The notes under the pieces were generated by a model that made no database searches, had not been told where the DNA came from, and saw nothing but the letters and a program-made list of their open reading frames with translations. A stretch of 64,000 nucleotides of DNA. Origin: Nonomuraea polychroma. GTDB lineage: Bacteria; Actinomycetota; Actinomycetes; Streptosporangiales; Streptosporangiaceae. The stretch is from contig NZ_SAUN01000001.1 of the NCBI RefSeq assembly GCF_004011505.1, forward strand, positions 10,071,501 to 10,135,500. Direction: 5' to 3'. The position numbers and the translations under genes were made by a program. Shown piece after piece: positions 36,570 to 45,264 of this stretch; the first letter of the stretch is position 1, and each line of letters opens with the position of its first letter.

Positions 36570-37588
36570 GCGGCCTCAGCACCGGGATCGGGTGCCGAGA
36601 CCTGCGCGTGCACGCCGGCGGCCGGGAACTGCTCAGCGTCCCGGAGTTGCACGTCGCGTCGGGACGCACGCTGGCCGTGCTCGGCCCCAACGGCGCCGGC
36701 AAGTCCACCCTGCTGCGCGCGCTGGGCCTGCTCAGTAGCCACCGCGTCACCGGACAGATCCTGCTCGACGGCTGCCCCGCGACGCGTTCACTGATGCGCG
36801 ACGCGATCGCGGCCGTGCTGCAACGGCCGATCCTGCGCCGCGGCACGGTGACCGCCAACGTGATCAGCGGACTGCGTTTTCGCGGCATGAGCCGCCGCGA
36901 GGCCCGAATCCGCGCATGGCCGTGGATCGAGGCGCTCGGCCTGGCGCCCCTCGCCGACCGGGATGCCCGCAGCCTGTCCATAGGCGAGGCTCAACGGGTC
37001 AGCATCACCCGCGCACTCGCGGTCGGACCTCGGGTACTGCTGCTCGACGAGCCGTTCAGCGGGTTGGACAGCACTACCCGCGCCGACCTGCTCGCCGACC
37101 TGCGCGCCGCGCTGACCGGGCAGCCCACCGCCACGATCCTGGTCACCCACGACCGGCAGGAGGCCCTCGCCCTGGCTGAGGACACCGCGCTGCTGATCGA
37201 CGGCCGGATCCGCCAGCACGGGCCGACTGCCGAGGTGCTGGACCACCCCAGTGACGCCGACACGGCCCGACTGCTCGGCTTCACCAACCTCCTCCCAGCG
37301 GTTCTCACCGGCCGAACGCACACACTCGCGGCGCGTCCCGAGCACACACAGCTCGTCCTCGACCCATCCGACGGTCCCGCTGACCAAACCGATGATGTAC
37401 AGGTGGTGACCGGAACGCTGCGCCGGACCGTCGCACTCGGCATCGCCACCCGCGTCGACGTCGATACCTCCACCGGCCCGCTGACCTGCCTGCACCCCGG
37501 CGACGTGCTCGCCACCGAGCTTCCACCGATCGGCAGCCACGTCCGCGTCAGGATTCGGCACGCGCGGTCATTGATCAACGCTGACTGA
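36566..37588 (+). CDS. tupC: Tungstate ABC transporter ATP-binding protein
   Basis: A 340-residue ATPase: Walker A GPNGAGKST, Q-loop region VLQRPILRRGTV, signature LSIGEAQRVSI, Walker B VLLLDEPFSGLD, switch His in ILVTHDRQEA. A C-terminal region from about 245 (LAARPEHTQLVLDP...) looks like a TOBE-type regulatory domain that could bind the oxyanion. GTG start, coupled to tupB. The signature is LSIGE rather than LSGGQ, as in several oxyanion importers. Confidence 0.92.
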   Translation: MSGLSTGIGCRDLRVHAGGRELLSVPELHVASGRTLAVLGPNGAGKSTLLRALGLLSSHRVTGQILLDGCPATRSLMRDAIAAVLQRPILRRGTVTANVISGLRFRGMSRREARIRAWPWIEALGLAPLADRDARSLSIGEAQRVSITRALAVGPRVLLLDEPFSGLDSTTRADLLADLRAALTGQPTATILVTHDRQEALALAEDTALLIDGRIRQHGPTAEVLDHPSDADTARLLGFTNLLPAVLTGRTHTLAARPEHTQLVLDPSDGPADQTDDVQVVTGTLRRTVALGIATRVDVDTSTGPLTCLHPGDVLATELPPIGSHVRVRIRHARSLINAD

Positions 37589-38043
37589 GACGACGTCCTC
37601 TAGCACAGCGCCCGCCCGGCCGATCCCCACGAGCTCGCCCCAGCTCAGCCGGGCGACACCGTTCGCCTGGTGCCGGGACCTCCGCCGAAGTAACGATCGC
37701 CGTGGTGCCCGCGGCTGATCTCGGCCAGTAAACCACCACCGCACGAGGGTCGATCAGGGCGCGGTCGGCGGTCGGTGCTACGTCGCCGGCGCGGTTGGCA
37801 TCGGCCAGGACGCGATACACGCTCGCCACCGAGGGATGCTGGCCCTTGTACTTGCCTGTCGGGATGACCAGCTTGCTGGCAATGTCAGGCACGGCACCTG
37901 GGCATGAGGCAGACCGGTGCTGGGATCGACCACGAGCCAGATCTCGGTGAGCAGGCCCGGCTCCCCGGCCTCGGTAAGGGCCTTGTCGAGGCGGGCGATC
38001 TGCTCGGGCGGCGATTGAACGGCCTACAAAGGCACATACGTGT
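37589..38043 (-). other. Eroded sequence with fragments of an unrecognised ORF
   Basis: 455 bp without an intact gene. On the minus strand EQIARLDKALTEAGEPGLL and VVDPSTGLPHAQVP continue after a frame change as DIASKLVIPTGKYKGQHPSV and VASVYRVLADANRAGD, protein-like text broken by at least one shift. I do not recognise the family. It lies between tupC and the IS256 relic and appears decayed. Confidence 0.35.
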
Positions 38044-38250
38044 GCGTTACGCACAGGGGGCTGTCATGTCGGAGTACGAGCACAGGATCGGCACCAGGAC
38101 CGGCGTCTTGGGCACGTGCGCCGACAAGTTGCGAGCGAAGTGGACCGGCAGCGCTAATGGGCGTGCCTTGGAACGAGCGCTTGAGCGCGGCGACCAAGCC
38201 GGCGTGCCGGCCGGAGATGACCAGCCGCACGCCGGTCGGCCCGCGCCCCG
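38044..38250 (-). pseudogene. Fragment of an IS256-family (Mutator) transposase
   Basis: Minus-strand text GPTGVRLVISGRHAGLVAALKRSFQG matches the central region of IS256-type transposases (ends given: GPTGVRL...KRSFQG). After a frameshift near 38160 it continues VHFARNLSAHVPKTPVL, the following conserved block. Only about 70 codons remain and no inverted repeats were found. Confidence 0.75.
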
Positions 38251-38259
38251 CCGCCGTTG

Positions 38260-38823
38260 TCACACAGTGGCGGTGAGCATCGAGGGTGCGGGGGTCTTGC
38301 GTTGCTGGATGGAGAGCCGCACGCCCTTGGGGTCTGGCCGTACGGCGCCTACGAAGGACTCCCTGCGCCAGTCGGAGAGCCGTTCCTCTTTGACCACGTC
38401 TCCGCTGCGCGGTGCGTGCACCATGTAGCCGGGCTTCGAGATCATCCCCACGTGCCCGAGTCCGTGGAAGAAGACCAGGTCACCTGGCTTGAGGTCGTCC
38501 CAGGAGATCTTCCTGGAGAACGCGTTGTACTGTTGCGCCGCGGTGCGCGGCAACTCGATCCCGGCGTGCTTGTACGCCCTGAGCATGAGCCCGGAACAGT
38601 CGTAGCCGCTGTCGCTGGTCCCTCCCCAGACGTACGGGATGCCGCGCTTCTTCATGGCGAAGTCGAGGGCGACCTTCCAGGCGGGAGTGGGCTGCCGCTT
38701 CTGCAGGATGCGTTTGACCTGGGGGCCGGTCAGGGTGGTGGGGTCGTGGGGGGCGGCCTGGGCCGGAGCGGCCAGAGTGATCCCGGCGATGGCTGCCGCC
38801 AGGCAGATGGCAATGCGAGACAT
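38260..38823 (-). CDS. NlpC/P60-family cell-wall hydrolase, secreted
   Basis: A 187-residue protein with a Sec signal peptide (MSRIAICLAAAIAGITLAAPAQA). The NlpC/P60 domain covers about 45-165: YVWGGTSDSGYDCSGLMLRAY with the catalytic Cys, LKPGDLVFFHGLGHVGMIS with the catalytic His, and YMVHAPRSGD. It is a peptidoglycan endopeptidase acting outside the membrane. The gene is preceded by what looks like a c-di-AMP riboswitch, a common arrangement for actinobacterial wall hydrolases. The start ATG 38823 has AAGGAC upstream. Confidence 0.92.
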   Translation of the reverse strand: MSRIAICLAAAIAGITLAAPAQAAPHDPTTLTGPQVKRILQKRQPTPAWKVALDFAMKKRGIPYVWGGTSDSGYDCSGLMLRAYKHAGIELPRTAAQQYNAFSRKISWDDLKPGDLVFFHGLGHVGMISKPGYMVHAPRSGDVVKEERLSDWRRESFVGAVRPDPKGVRLSIQQRKTPAPSMLTATV

Positions 38824-38835
38824 TGCTGTCCTTCC

Positions 38836-38956
38836 ATGCGGCCTACCGGGTTAGCTGACGGGCTCGGGCCTGGAAGTGGCCCTACGGCGATGCCGATTCG
38901 CCCCAGAAAGAACTTGGGTCCCCGGCTCCACACAACGGTGAGTGGATTAGGCGGGA
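38836..38956 (-). promoter_or_regulatory. ydaO/yuaA-type (cyclic di-AMP) riboswitch upstream of the NlpC/P60 gene
   Basis: On the minus strand the leader has GCCGGGGACCCAAG, then GGGGCGAATCGGC, then CCGAGCCCGTCAGCTAACC followed by CGGTAGGC, in the order and spacing of the ydaO/yuaA consensus. It ends about 13 bp before the ATG. These riboswitches turn genes off when cyclic di-AMP is high (established knowledge), so wall hydrolysis here is probably tied to that signal. Boundaries are approximate. Confidence 0.85.
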
Positions 38957-39065
38957 CGAACTCTAACGAAACGGTCAAAGAGTTGTAAACCATCTAAAAT
39001 CGGTCGTCCGGAGCATGAGACGGTGTGTTCGTTAACCGAGAGGAGTCGGTAGGGCGCCGCCCTAC

Positions 39066-39330
39066 GTGCCGGGCGAGGCCAAGCAGTTAGTGGCTGTGTT
39101 CGTCCGGTGGGTCACGATGGAGGAGGGCCGGAAGCTGCAACGGATCAGCCGGACCGCGAAGAACCCGGTGAAACTCCGCCGGGCGATCGTGGTGCTGATG
39201 TCCGTCCAGGGCCAGACGGTCAAGGACATCACCACGCTGATGCCAGGTCCGCGAGGACTACGTCCGCGATGTCATCCACGCCTTCAACGAGCGGGGGGTT
39301 TCGACGCGTGGGACCCAAAATAGAGCGGGG
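39066..39330 (+). pseudogene. 5' fragment of an IS630-family transposase
   Basis: RWVTMEEGRKLQRISRTAKN and LRRAIVVLMSVQGQTVKDI form the N-terminal HTH region of IS630-type transposases. After a frameshift near 39246 it continues as VREDYVRDVIHAFNERG. The DDE domain is missing. Confidence 0.75.
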
Positions 39331-39345
39331 GGCGCCCCAAGACGA

Positions 39346-39630
39346 TCAATGATGAGGTGCGTGAGCACATCTGCTTGCGCGGTTCCGCTTCCGCCAGCAT
39401 TCCGGGCCGCCCGTCGGGTTGCGCCGGGTCCGCAACTGCAAGATCGCCGACCAAGCATACCCGCACCCGGCGTTCGAACATCGCCATAGGCAGCGATCCA
39501 TGGACGATGGCTGCATCTCCTCCAGCCTGAGCCCCGGGTTTGAGAGGTTGGAGATGAACTCGCGCTGGAGCCGAGCCCATCGCTCCCGCCGGCCGACGTC
39601 CCCATCCTGATCTCCTACAAGCGGCAGCAT
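39346..39630 (-). pseudogene. Remnant with a treble-clef zinc-ribbon motif
   Basis: A 94-codon frame holds NPGLRLEEMQPSSMDRCLWRC and SNAGCGYAWSAILQLRTRRN, which resembles the repeated zinc-ribbon of DUF4379-type proteins (W-x-C...GC-x-W...R-T-R), where a CxxC would follow; here only one Cys (GGPEC) does. It is probably the end of a decayed gene. The rest of 39331-39788 shows no gene. Confidence 0.45.
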
Positions 39631-39788
39631 GGCACCACGCCGGCGGCGAAGTAGTCATCGATGCTGGCCAGCTGCCCGGGATCGAATCCCACCTTCGCGG
39701 GGTCGCACGTCACGGACACTCCACTCATCGACAACCTCCGTTTGCCTTCAGGTTTCTGATCGAAAGCGGAACCCGCGGCGCGGCTCGG

Positions 39789-41006
39789 CTATCGGCGTCC
39801 GCGGAAGGTTCGCCGCAGGTCATCGACCCACTGGTCGGGGATCTCCCAAGGGATGAAATGGCCGCCGCGGTCGTGGGCGGTGAGGTTGACCAGGTTGTAC
39901 CAGCCGGCACGGTCGCTGCCGAGAAAGTGCTGGACGCGCTGGTCGGTGGTGACGCCGGGCGGGTTCTCATAGCCGATGAAGGTGATGCCGGTGGGCGCCT
40001 CGACGACCGGCTGCCGCTCATGGGACGGGGTCCAGGGGTAGCGGTTGTTGTTGGCGTAGGTGCGGATCGAGGTGCCGATCGTGTTGGTCACCCAGAAGAT
40101 CATGGCGTGGGTGAGCAGGTCGTCCTTGGTGAAGACGGTCTCGATGTCGCCGCCGTTGTCGCTCCAGTTCGCCCAGCGTTCCAGGATCCAGGCGAGCATC
40201 CCGGCGGGCGAGTCGGTCAGTCCGTAGGCAAGTGTGCTCGGGGCGAGCACGTGCGCGGCCAGATGGACGGCGAACCGCTTTTCCAGCGCCAGGAGCCGGG
40301 CACGGATGTCGGCGGGGAGGCCGTCGGGAAGGGGCAGGCCACCGGTGAGGTCCCAGGCCCGGTCGCCGTTGAACAGGGTGAGCTTCTGGCCGGAGCCGAT
40401 GTGGATGCCGTACAACTCGTCGGCGTACTTGTGGCCGAGCTGGCCGGTGACCAGGGCGCCGACGTCGCAGCCGGCCGCCGCGTACCTGGAGTGTCCGAGG
40501 ATGCCGGTCATGAGGGTGTGCCACAGGTCGGCGACCTTCCAGAAGTTCATGTCCGGGTGGTCGGGCAGCGGGCTGGAGAAGCCGAAGCCGGGGAAGGAGG
40601 GAACGATCACCTCGAACGCCTCGGCGGGGTCGCCGCCGTGGGTCCCCGGGTCGGCCAGCGGGTCGATGACCTTGGACCAGTGCCAGAACGTCCAGGGCCA
40701 GCCGTGCGTGAGGATCAAGGGCGTGGGGTCGGGGCCGGCTCCGGGCTTGCGCATGAAGTGCACCGGGACGCCGTCGACCTCGACGCGGTAGTGCTCGTAG
40801 ACGTTGATCGCCGCCTCGGCCTTGCGCCAGTCGTAGCCGTCGCGCCAGTACTCGACCAGCTCTTCCAGGTAGGGGCGGGTCACGCCGTAGTGCCCGTCCT
40901 CGTTGCCTGCGTCATCCGGCCAGCGAGTTGACTCCAGTCGCTGCCGGAGGTCGGCGAGCACCTCGTCGGGCACATGGATGGTTACCGGTTCCAGCGGGAA
41001 CGTCAA
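39789..41006 (-). CDS. Epoxide hydrolase (EHN domain plus alpha/beta hydrolase)
   Basis: A 405-residue soluble enzyme. Residues about 5-110 are the EHN N-terminal domain (PVTIHVPDEVLADLRQRLESTRWPDD...). The hydrolase follows: LILTHGWPWTFWHW (HGWP oxyanion motif), YAAAGCDVGALVTGQLG with the nucleophile Asp in GCDVG, and GGHFIPWEIPDQWVDDLR with the catalytic His. It opens epoxides of small hydrophobic compounds. Its GTG/ATG start region overlaps the MarR stop by 4 bp, so regulator and enzyme form one unit. Confidence 0.9.
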   Translation of the reverse strand: MTFPLEPVTIHVPDEVLADLRQRLESTRWPDDAGNEDGHYGVTRPYLEELVEYWRDGYDWRKAEAAINVYEHYRVEVDGVPVHFMRKPGAGPDPTPLILTHGWPWTFWHWSKVIDPLADPGTHGGDPAEAFEVIVPSFPGFGFSSPLPDHPDMNFWKVADLWHTLMTGILGHSRYAAAGCDVGALVTGQLGHKYADELYGIHIGSGQKLTLFNGDRAWDLTGGLPLPDGLPADIRARLLALEKRFAVHLAAHVLAPSTLAYGLTDSPAGMLAWILERWANWSDNGGDIETVFTKDDLLTHAMIFWVTNTIGTSIRTYANNNRYPWTPSHERQPVVEAPTGITFIGYENPPGVTTDQRVQHFLGSDRAGWYNLVNLTAHDRGGHFIPWEIPDQWVDDLRRTFRGRR

Positions 41007-41470
41007 GATCCTTTCTCCTGTTCATGTTGCCGGTCGACGTCCACCAGTCGTCCGAGGGCGGGCAGGGCGGCCACGATGGCGGCCCACTCCGCCGGCGTCA
41101 GGTGGCCGACGAGTTCTGTGAGATGCGCGATGCGGTCGGCCCGCCGTCCCTCCACGATGGCCGCACCTGCCGCGGTGATGTGCACGAGCACCGCACGGCT
41201 GTCCGACGGGTCCGGCCGGCGCTCCACCAAGCCGTCACGCTGCAGCTTGGTCACCATCTGTGTCATGGCCGGCTGCGTGACCTGCTCGCCGGCGGCGAGC
41301 ACGGTGAGCCGCTGTGGCCCGCGGCCGGCCAGCGTGTGCAGAACCGACAGCGTCGTGAAGCTCAACTGCTGCACCCTCGGCAGCCGGATGAACATCCGAG
41401 TGAACTCCTCCAGCGCAGAGGTCAACTCGGCGACGCTCACTTCGGCGGCCCGGGCTTGCGGTGCGGTCAT
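41003..41470 (-). CDS. MarR-family transcriptional regulator
   Basis: A 155-residue MarR protein: VQQLSFTTLSVLHTLAGRGPQRLTVLAAGEQVTQPAMTQMVTKLQRDGLVERRPDPSDSRAVLVHITAAG (ends given: VQQLSF...HITAAG) is the winged helix. It is upstream of and coupled to the epoxide hydrolase gene, which it probably represses until an aromatic or epoxide ligand binds (inference). An AT-rich dyad at 41581-41608 is a likely operator. Confidence 0.9.
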   Translation of the reverse strand: MTAPQARAAEVSVAELTSALEEFTRMFIRLPRVQQLSFTTLSVLHTLAGRGPQRLTVLAAGEQVTQPAMTQMVTKLQRDGLVERRPDPSDSRAVLVHITAAGAAIVEGRRADRIAHLTELVGHLTPAEWAAIVAALPALGRLVDVDRQHEQEKGS

Positions 41471-41580
41471 CGCGCCAACCGCTCCGGGTACGCGAGCACC
41501 TCGAGGTGAACAGGCGCCCGTGGTGGGGGAGCCGGCGCGGATGCCGTCACTGGGTTCCTCCGTTCTTCGCCCAGCAAGTA

Positions 41581-41608
41581 CATAAGAGATTTATATAATG
41601 ATTTTATG
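41581..41608. promoter_or_regulatory. AT-rich imperfect palindrome upstream of the marR-epoxide hydrolase unit
   Basis: A 28-bp dyad with outer arms CATAA/TTATG and a central TTATATAA, 111 bp before the marR start. It stands out sharply from the surrounding GC-rich DNA and fits a MarR operator. Confidence 0.6.
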
Positions 41609-41701
41609 CACTACACCGCCGAGGCGCCAGCGAGGTGGGCGACGCAAGGGCGTCCAACGCGCTCTTCGCCCAAGAACATGCGGCCCGTTGGGGCGCCGGA
41701 G

Positions 41702-42070
41702 TCAGACCCCAGCGGGCACCTTGTCCAGGAACCCGTGGACCTTGGCGATGCGGCCGCCTGGGGTCAAGACCGCGACGTCGAACCCGACGACCAGGGCCTC
41801 ACCGCCCTCAGGACCGAGCTCCCAGGTGAAACGCACGATGTCGTGGTGGGCGTCCACCGGGCCGGCCAGAGCGAAGGTGAGGCCGGGGAACTGGCCCTGC
41901 ACTGCGGCGATGGTGGCGTCGATGGCGTCGCGGCCTTCGGCGACCGCGATCGGGTCGGTGTAGGTGCCGTCTTCGGCCCAGATCTCGTCGATCGCGGCGC
42001 GGCGGGCAACCGGGTCGGTTTCATTCCAGCTGGCGATGTAGCGGGCGACCAGCATGTTGATGTCGCTCAT
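41702..42070 (-). CDS. SnoaL/NTF2-like small protein
   Basis: A 122-residue NTF2-fold protein: MSDINMLVARYIASWNETDP, AIDEIWAEDGTYTDPIAVAEG, VQGQFPGLTFALAGPVDAHHD, FTWELGPEGGEALVVGFDV, VHGFLDKVPAGV. SnoaL-like proteins bind or convert small hydrophobic molecules; the substrate is not evident. The start ATG 42070 has GGAGGA upstream. It is a close paralogue of the gene at 46154-46522, with which it shares an upstream element. Divergent from the LuxR-type regulator gene. Confidence 0.88.
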   Translation of the reverse strand: MSDINMLVARYIASWNETDPVARRAAIDEIWAEDGTYTDPIAVAEGRDAIDATIAAVQGQFPGLTFALAGPVDAHHDIVRFTWELGPEGGEALVVGFDVAVLTPGGRIAKVHGFLDKVPAGV

Positions 42071-42131
42071 GGCGTCCTCCGTCGCAGGGTTTCGGTTACC
42101 CCGCAACGGTAGGAGCGGATGATTCGCTCGT

Positions 42132-42149
42132 GAATCTGTCGTCCTTAAG
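42132..42149 (-). promoter_or_regulatory. Shared upstream element (copy 1): GAATCTG-N5-CTTAAG
   Basis: An 18-bp element 62 bp upstream of the SnoaL-like start at 42070. The same bipartite sequence with the same 5-bp spacer occurs 64 bp upstream of the paralogue at 46522. It also lies 33 bp before the LuxR-type gene. A promoter box or common operator is likely. Confidence 0.6.
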
Positions 42150-42182
42150 CAATCTCATTGACGTGGATAGGTAGCGTTCACC

Positions 42183-44909
42183 ATGCTCTACGGCCGCGAA
42201 GCGGAGATCTCCGCCGTCGATCGGCTGCTGCACCGGCTCCGCGCCGGGAGCAGCGGCACGCTGGTGGTACGGGGCGAGCCCGGGATCGGCAAGACGGCGC
42301 TCCTCGACCACGCCGCTGCGGCGGCCGGGGACATGCGACTGGTCCGCGCTACGGGGGTCGAGTTCGAGGCGGAACTGCCGTTCTCGGGACTGCAGTTGTT
42401 GCTGCGCCCGGCGCTCGGATCCCTCGGCGCGCTGCCCGGCCCCCAGCGTGAGGCTCTGGAGGCGGCGTTCGGGCTCGGGCCCGCGGCCGGTTCCGAGCCG
42501 ATGCTGGTGGGGCTCGCGGTGCTCTCCCTGCTGGCGGAGCACGCGGACGAGACGGGGCTGCTGTGCCTCGTCGACGACGCGCAGTGGCTCGACCGCGCGT
42601 CGCGGGACGCGCTTCTGTTCGCCGCCCGGCGCCTGCACGCCGAGGGCGTGGTCATGATCTTCGCCGCCCGGGACGGCGAGGGCTCCTTCCCCGCCCCCGG
42701 CCTCCCGGAGTTGCGCCTCTCCGGGCTTGCCCCGAAGGCGGCCGCGGCCCTGCTCGACCGGCATTCGCTCGCGCCCGCCGTGCGCTACCGCCTGCTCGCC
42801 GAGGCCGGCGGCAACCCGCTGGCTCTGCTGGAGCTGCCGGCCGCCTTGGCCGCCGAAGGCGGCAGCGCGTTCTCGCCGGGGGCGCTCCCTCTCACCAGCC
42901 GCCTGCAACTGGCCTTCCACGGCCAGGTCAGCCGGATGCCGGAGGCCTGCCAGACCCTGCTCCTGGTGGCGGCGGCGGACGAGACCGGCGAGCTCGCCGT
43001 GATCCTGCCTGCCGCCGCCACGCTGGGGGTGGCCGTCGAGGACCTGTCCCCCGCCGAGCGGGCCGGCCTGGTGCTCCGCGGCGACGCCGACGGCACCACG
43101 ATCCGCTTCCGCCATCCTCTGATCCGCGCCGCCGTCTACCATCGGGCGCCGCTCGGACAACGCCTCACCGTCCACCGCGCGCTCGCCGACGCCCTCGGCT
43201 CGCCCGAGCACGCCGACCGCCGGGCCTGGCATCTGGCCGCCGCCACCACGGGAGCCGACGAGCAGGTCGCCGCCGCGCTGGAACGCACCGCCGCCCGCGC
43301 CCGCGAACGCAGCGGCCCCAAGGCAGCCGCGGCGGCGTACGAACGGGCCGCCCGACTGAGCAGCGAGCCCGGCAACAGGGCTCACCGCGAGGCCCTGGCG
43401 GCAGAGGCGGCGCTGGAGGCGGGTGATCTGGCGCGTGCCAGAGCCTTCGGGGCCCGCGCGGCCCGGCGGCTGGACGATGCCCCGGCGGTGAAAGCGCGGA
43501 TCGCCCAAGTGCAGGCGCTCGCGGACTTCTGGCAGGGCTCCTACCCCGCCGCCCACCGGTTGCTGCTGGACGGCGCCGGGCTCATCCGCGACACCGATCC
43601 GGGCCAGGCCGCCGTGTTGCTGATCCAGGCCGTCCACACCTCCTGGTACCTAGGGGAACGGCAGCTCGCGGCGACGCTGGACGAGTTGGCCGCGCTCCCG
43701 TTGGAAGATGCGGATCCACTCACGCCGGTGGGGTCCTACCTCGTTCACCTCCACCGGGGCCGTTCCGAGCGTCCGCCTCCGCTGGGCGAGACCCTCGCGG
43801 TGGTACGGGGGCGGGGCCGGGTCCCCGACCAGGTGTTGATGATTCTCTGCGGAGCAGCACTCGCGTTGGGCCAGGACGCCGACGCCTACGAGCTGGCGAC
43901 CGCGCTCACCGCCGAACACCGCGCCCGGGGCGGCGCCGGGCGGCTGCCGACGGTGCTGTTCTTCATGGTCGAGGGCGAGGTGTTCACCGGACGGCACCTG
44001 GACGCGCTCGCTACGGCGACCGAGGCGCTGGGGCTCGCCCACGACACCGGCCAGCAGCAGTGGGTCAGCCAGTTCAGCAGCGTGCTCGCCTACCTCGACG
44101 CGGCCAAGGGAGAAGAGGCGGCCTGTCGGCGCAACGCCGAGGAGGGGCTGGCGGGGGCCACCGCCGGGGCCGTCTCCCCCGGCGCGCCGTGGGCGCACTG
44201 GTCGCTCGGGCTGCTGGACCTCGGCCTCGGCCGCGCCGAGGCGGCGCTCGCCCGCTTCGAGCGCCTGACCCGCGAGCCGATGCGCCATCACATCTGCGCT
44301 ACCCGTTCCACTCCCGACCTGGTGGAGTCGGCCGTACGGGTGGGGGCGCCGGAACGCGCCGCCGAGCCTCTGGCGCGCCTCGAACGGTGGGCAGGGTCGG
44401 TCCGGCAGCCGTGGGCCGCCGCGCTTGTGCTGCGCTGCCGTGGGCTGCTCGCCGGCGACGACCAGGCCGAGGCGTTCTACACGGCGGCCCTCGAACTCCA
44501 TGACCAGGACGGCCGTGCGCTGGAGTTCGCCAGGACCGCGCTGCTCTACGGCGAGTGGCTGCGCAGGGCTCGGCGCAAGGCCGAGGCACGCGGATGGTTG
44601 AACGATGCCCTGGAGGTCTTCGACCGGCTCGGCATGCGGCCGTGGGCGGAACGCACCCGCGGCGAGCTCACCGCGACCGGCGCCCAGGACCAGGGTTCCA
44701 GGCCGGCCGAAGGCGTGGCCGCCGGACTCACCCCGCAGGAACTGCAGATCGCCCGGCTCGCCGCGCAGGGCCTGTCCAACCGCGACATCGCCGCGCAGCT
44801 CTTCCTCAGCCACCGGACGGTCGGCTACCACCTCTACAAGGCCTATCCCAAGCTCGGCGTCGCCTCCCGGGGCGAGCTCAGGGATTTCGCCGATCAACTG
44901 GGGCTGTGA
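42183..44909 (+). CDS. LuxR-family ATPase regulator (LAL type)
   Basis: A 908-residue regulator: N-terminal AAA-type ATPase with Walker A GEPGIGKTALLDHAA and Walker B LLCLVDDAQWLD, a long helical TPR-like middle, and a C-terminal LuxR HTH (LTPQELQIARLAAQGLSNRDIAAQLFLSHRTVGYHLYKAYPKLGVASR; ends given). LAL proteins activate catabolic or secondary-metabolite genes after binding a ligand. Divergent from the SnoaL-like gene by 112 bp, so it may act at the element between them. Confidence 0.9.
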   Translation: MLYGREAEISAVDRLLHRLRAGSSGTLVVRGEPGIGKTALLDHAAAAAGDMRLVRATGVEFEAELPFSGLQLLLRPALGSLGALPGPQREALEAAFGLGPAAGSEPMLVGLAVLSLLAEHADETGLLCLVDDAQWLDRASRDALLFAARRLHAEGVVMIFAARDGEGSFPAPGLPELRLSGLAPKAAAALLDRHSLAPAVRYRLLAEAGGNPLALLELPAALAAEGGSAFSPGALPLTSRLQLAFHGQVSRMPEACQTLLLVAAADETGELAVILPAAATLGVAVEDLSPAERAGLVLRGDADGTTIRFRHPLIRAAVYHRAPLGQRLTVHRALADALGSPEHADRRAWHLAAATTGADEQVAAALERTAARARERSGPKAAAAAYERAARLSSEPGNRAHREALAAEAALEAGDLARARAFGARAARRLDDAPAVKARIAQVQALADFWQGSYPAAHRLLLDGAGLIRDTDPGQAAVLLIQAVHTSWYLGERQLAATLDELAALPLEDADPLTPVGSYLVHLHRGRSERPPPLGETLAVVRGRGRVPDQVLMILCGAALALGQDADAYELATALTAEHRARGGAGRLPTVLFFMVEGEVFTGRHLDALATATEALGLAHDTGQQQWVSQFSSVLAYLDAAKGEEAACRRNAEEGLAGATAGAVSPGAPWAHWSLGLLDLGLGRAEAALARFERLTREPMRHHICATRSTPDLVESAVRVGAPERAAEPLARLERWAGSVRQPWAAALVLRCRGLLAGDDQAEAFYTAALELHDQDGRALEFARTALLYGEWLRRARRKAEARGWLNDALEVFDRLGMRPWAERTRGELTATGAQDQGSRPAEGVAAGLTPQELQIARLAAQGLSNRDIAAQLFLSHRTVGYHLYKAYPKLGVASRGELRDFADQLGL

Positions 44910-44922
44910 GATTCTGTCATCG

Positions 44923-45264
44923 ATGAGCACTCCGGAACAGGTACTACCTGGACAAATACTCCCCGTGGACGTCGATGAGGTCCCGCCTCTCGAGCCGGCT
45001 CCCGGCATCCACGTACGGATGCTCCCGGGCATGCCCGGGATCAGGACGTGGGTGATCGACCTCGCCCCAGGCGCTGAATGGCCGGACCTCGACGTTCACG
45101 AGACCTACGGCGAGGCGTACTTCGTCGTGCGCGGCGAACTCGTCGAGGGCGACCGCACCCACGGCCCGGGCGCCTATGTCGCCTTCGGCCCCAAGACGAG
45201 CCACCGGCCCCGCACAGAGACCGGTGTGCGCGCCTTCGGCTTCAACTACGACGTCACCGCTTGA
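44923..45264 (+). CDS. Cupin-domain protein
   Basis: A 113-residue single cupin: GMPGIRTWVIDLAPGAEWP, DVHETYGEAYFVVRGELVEGD, GAYVAFGPKTSHRPRTETG. The E-x-Y-FVVRGE and P-x-x-H segments form the metal-binding barrel core, although the first motif has HETYGE in place of the usual HxH. It is 13 bp after the regulator stop and probably cotranscribed. The substrate is unknown. Confidence 0.85.
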   Translation: MSTPEQVLPGQILPVDVDEVPPLEPAPGIHVRMLPGMPGIRTWVIDLAPGAEWPDLDVHETYGEAYFVVRGELVEGDRTHGPGAYVAFGPKTSHRPRTETGVRAFGFNYDVTA

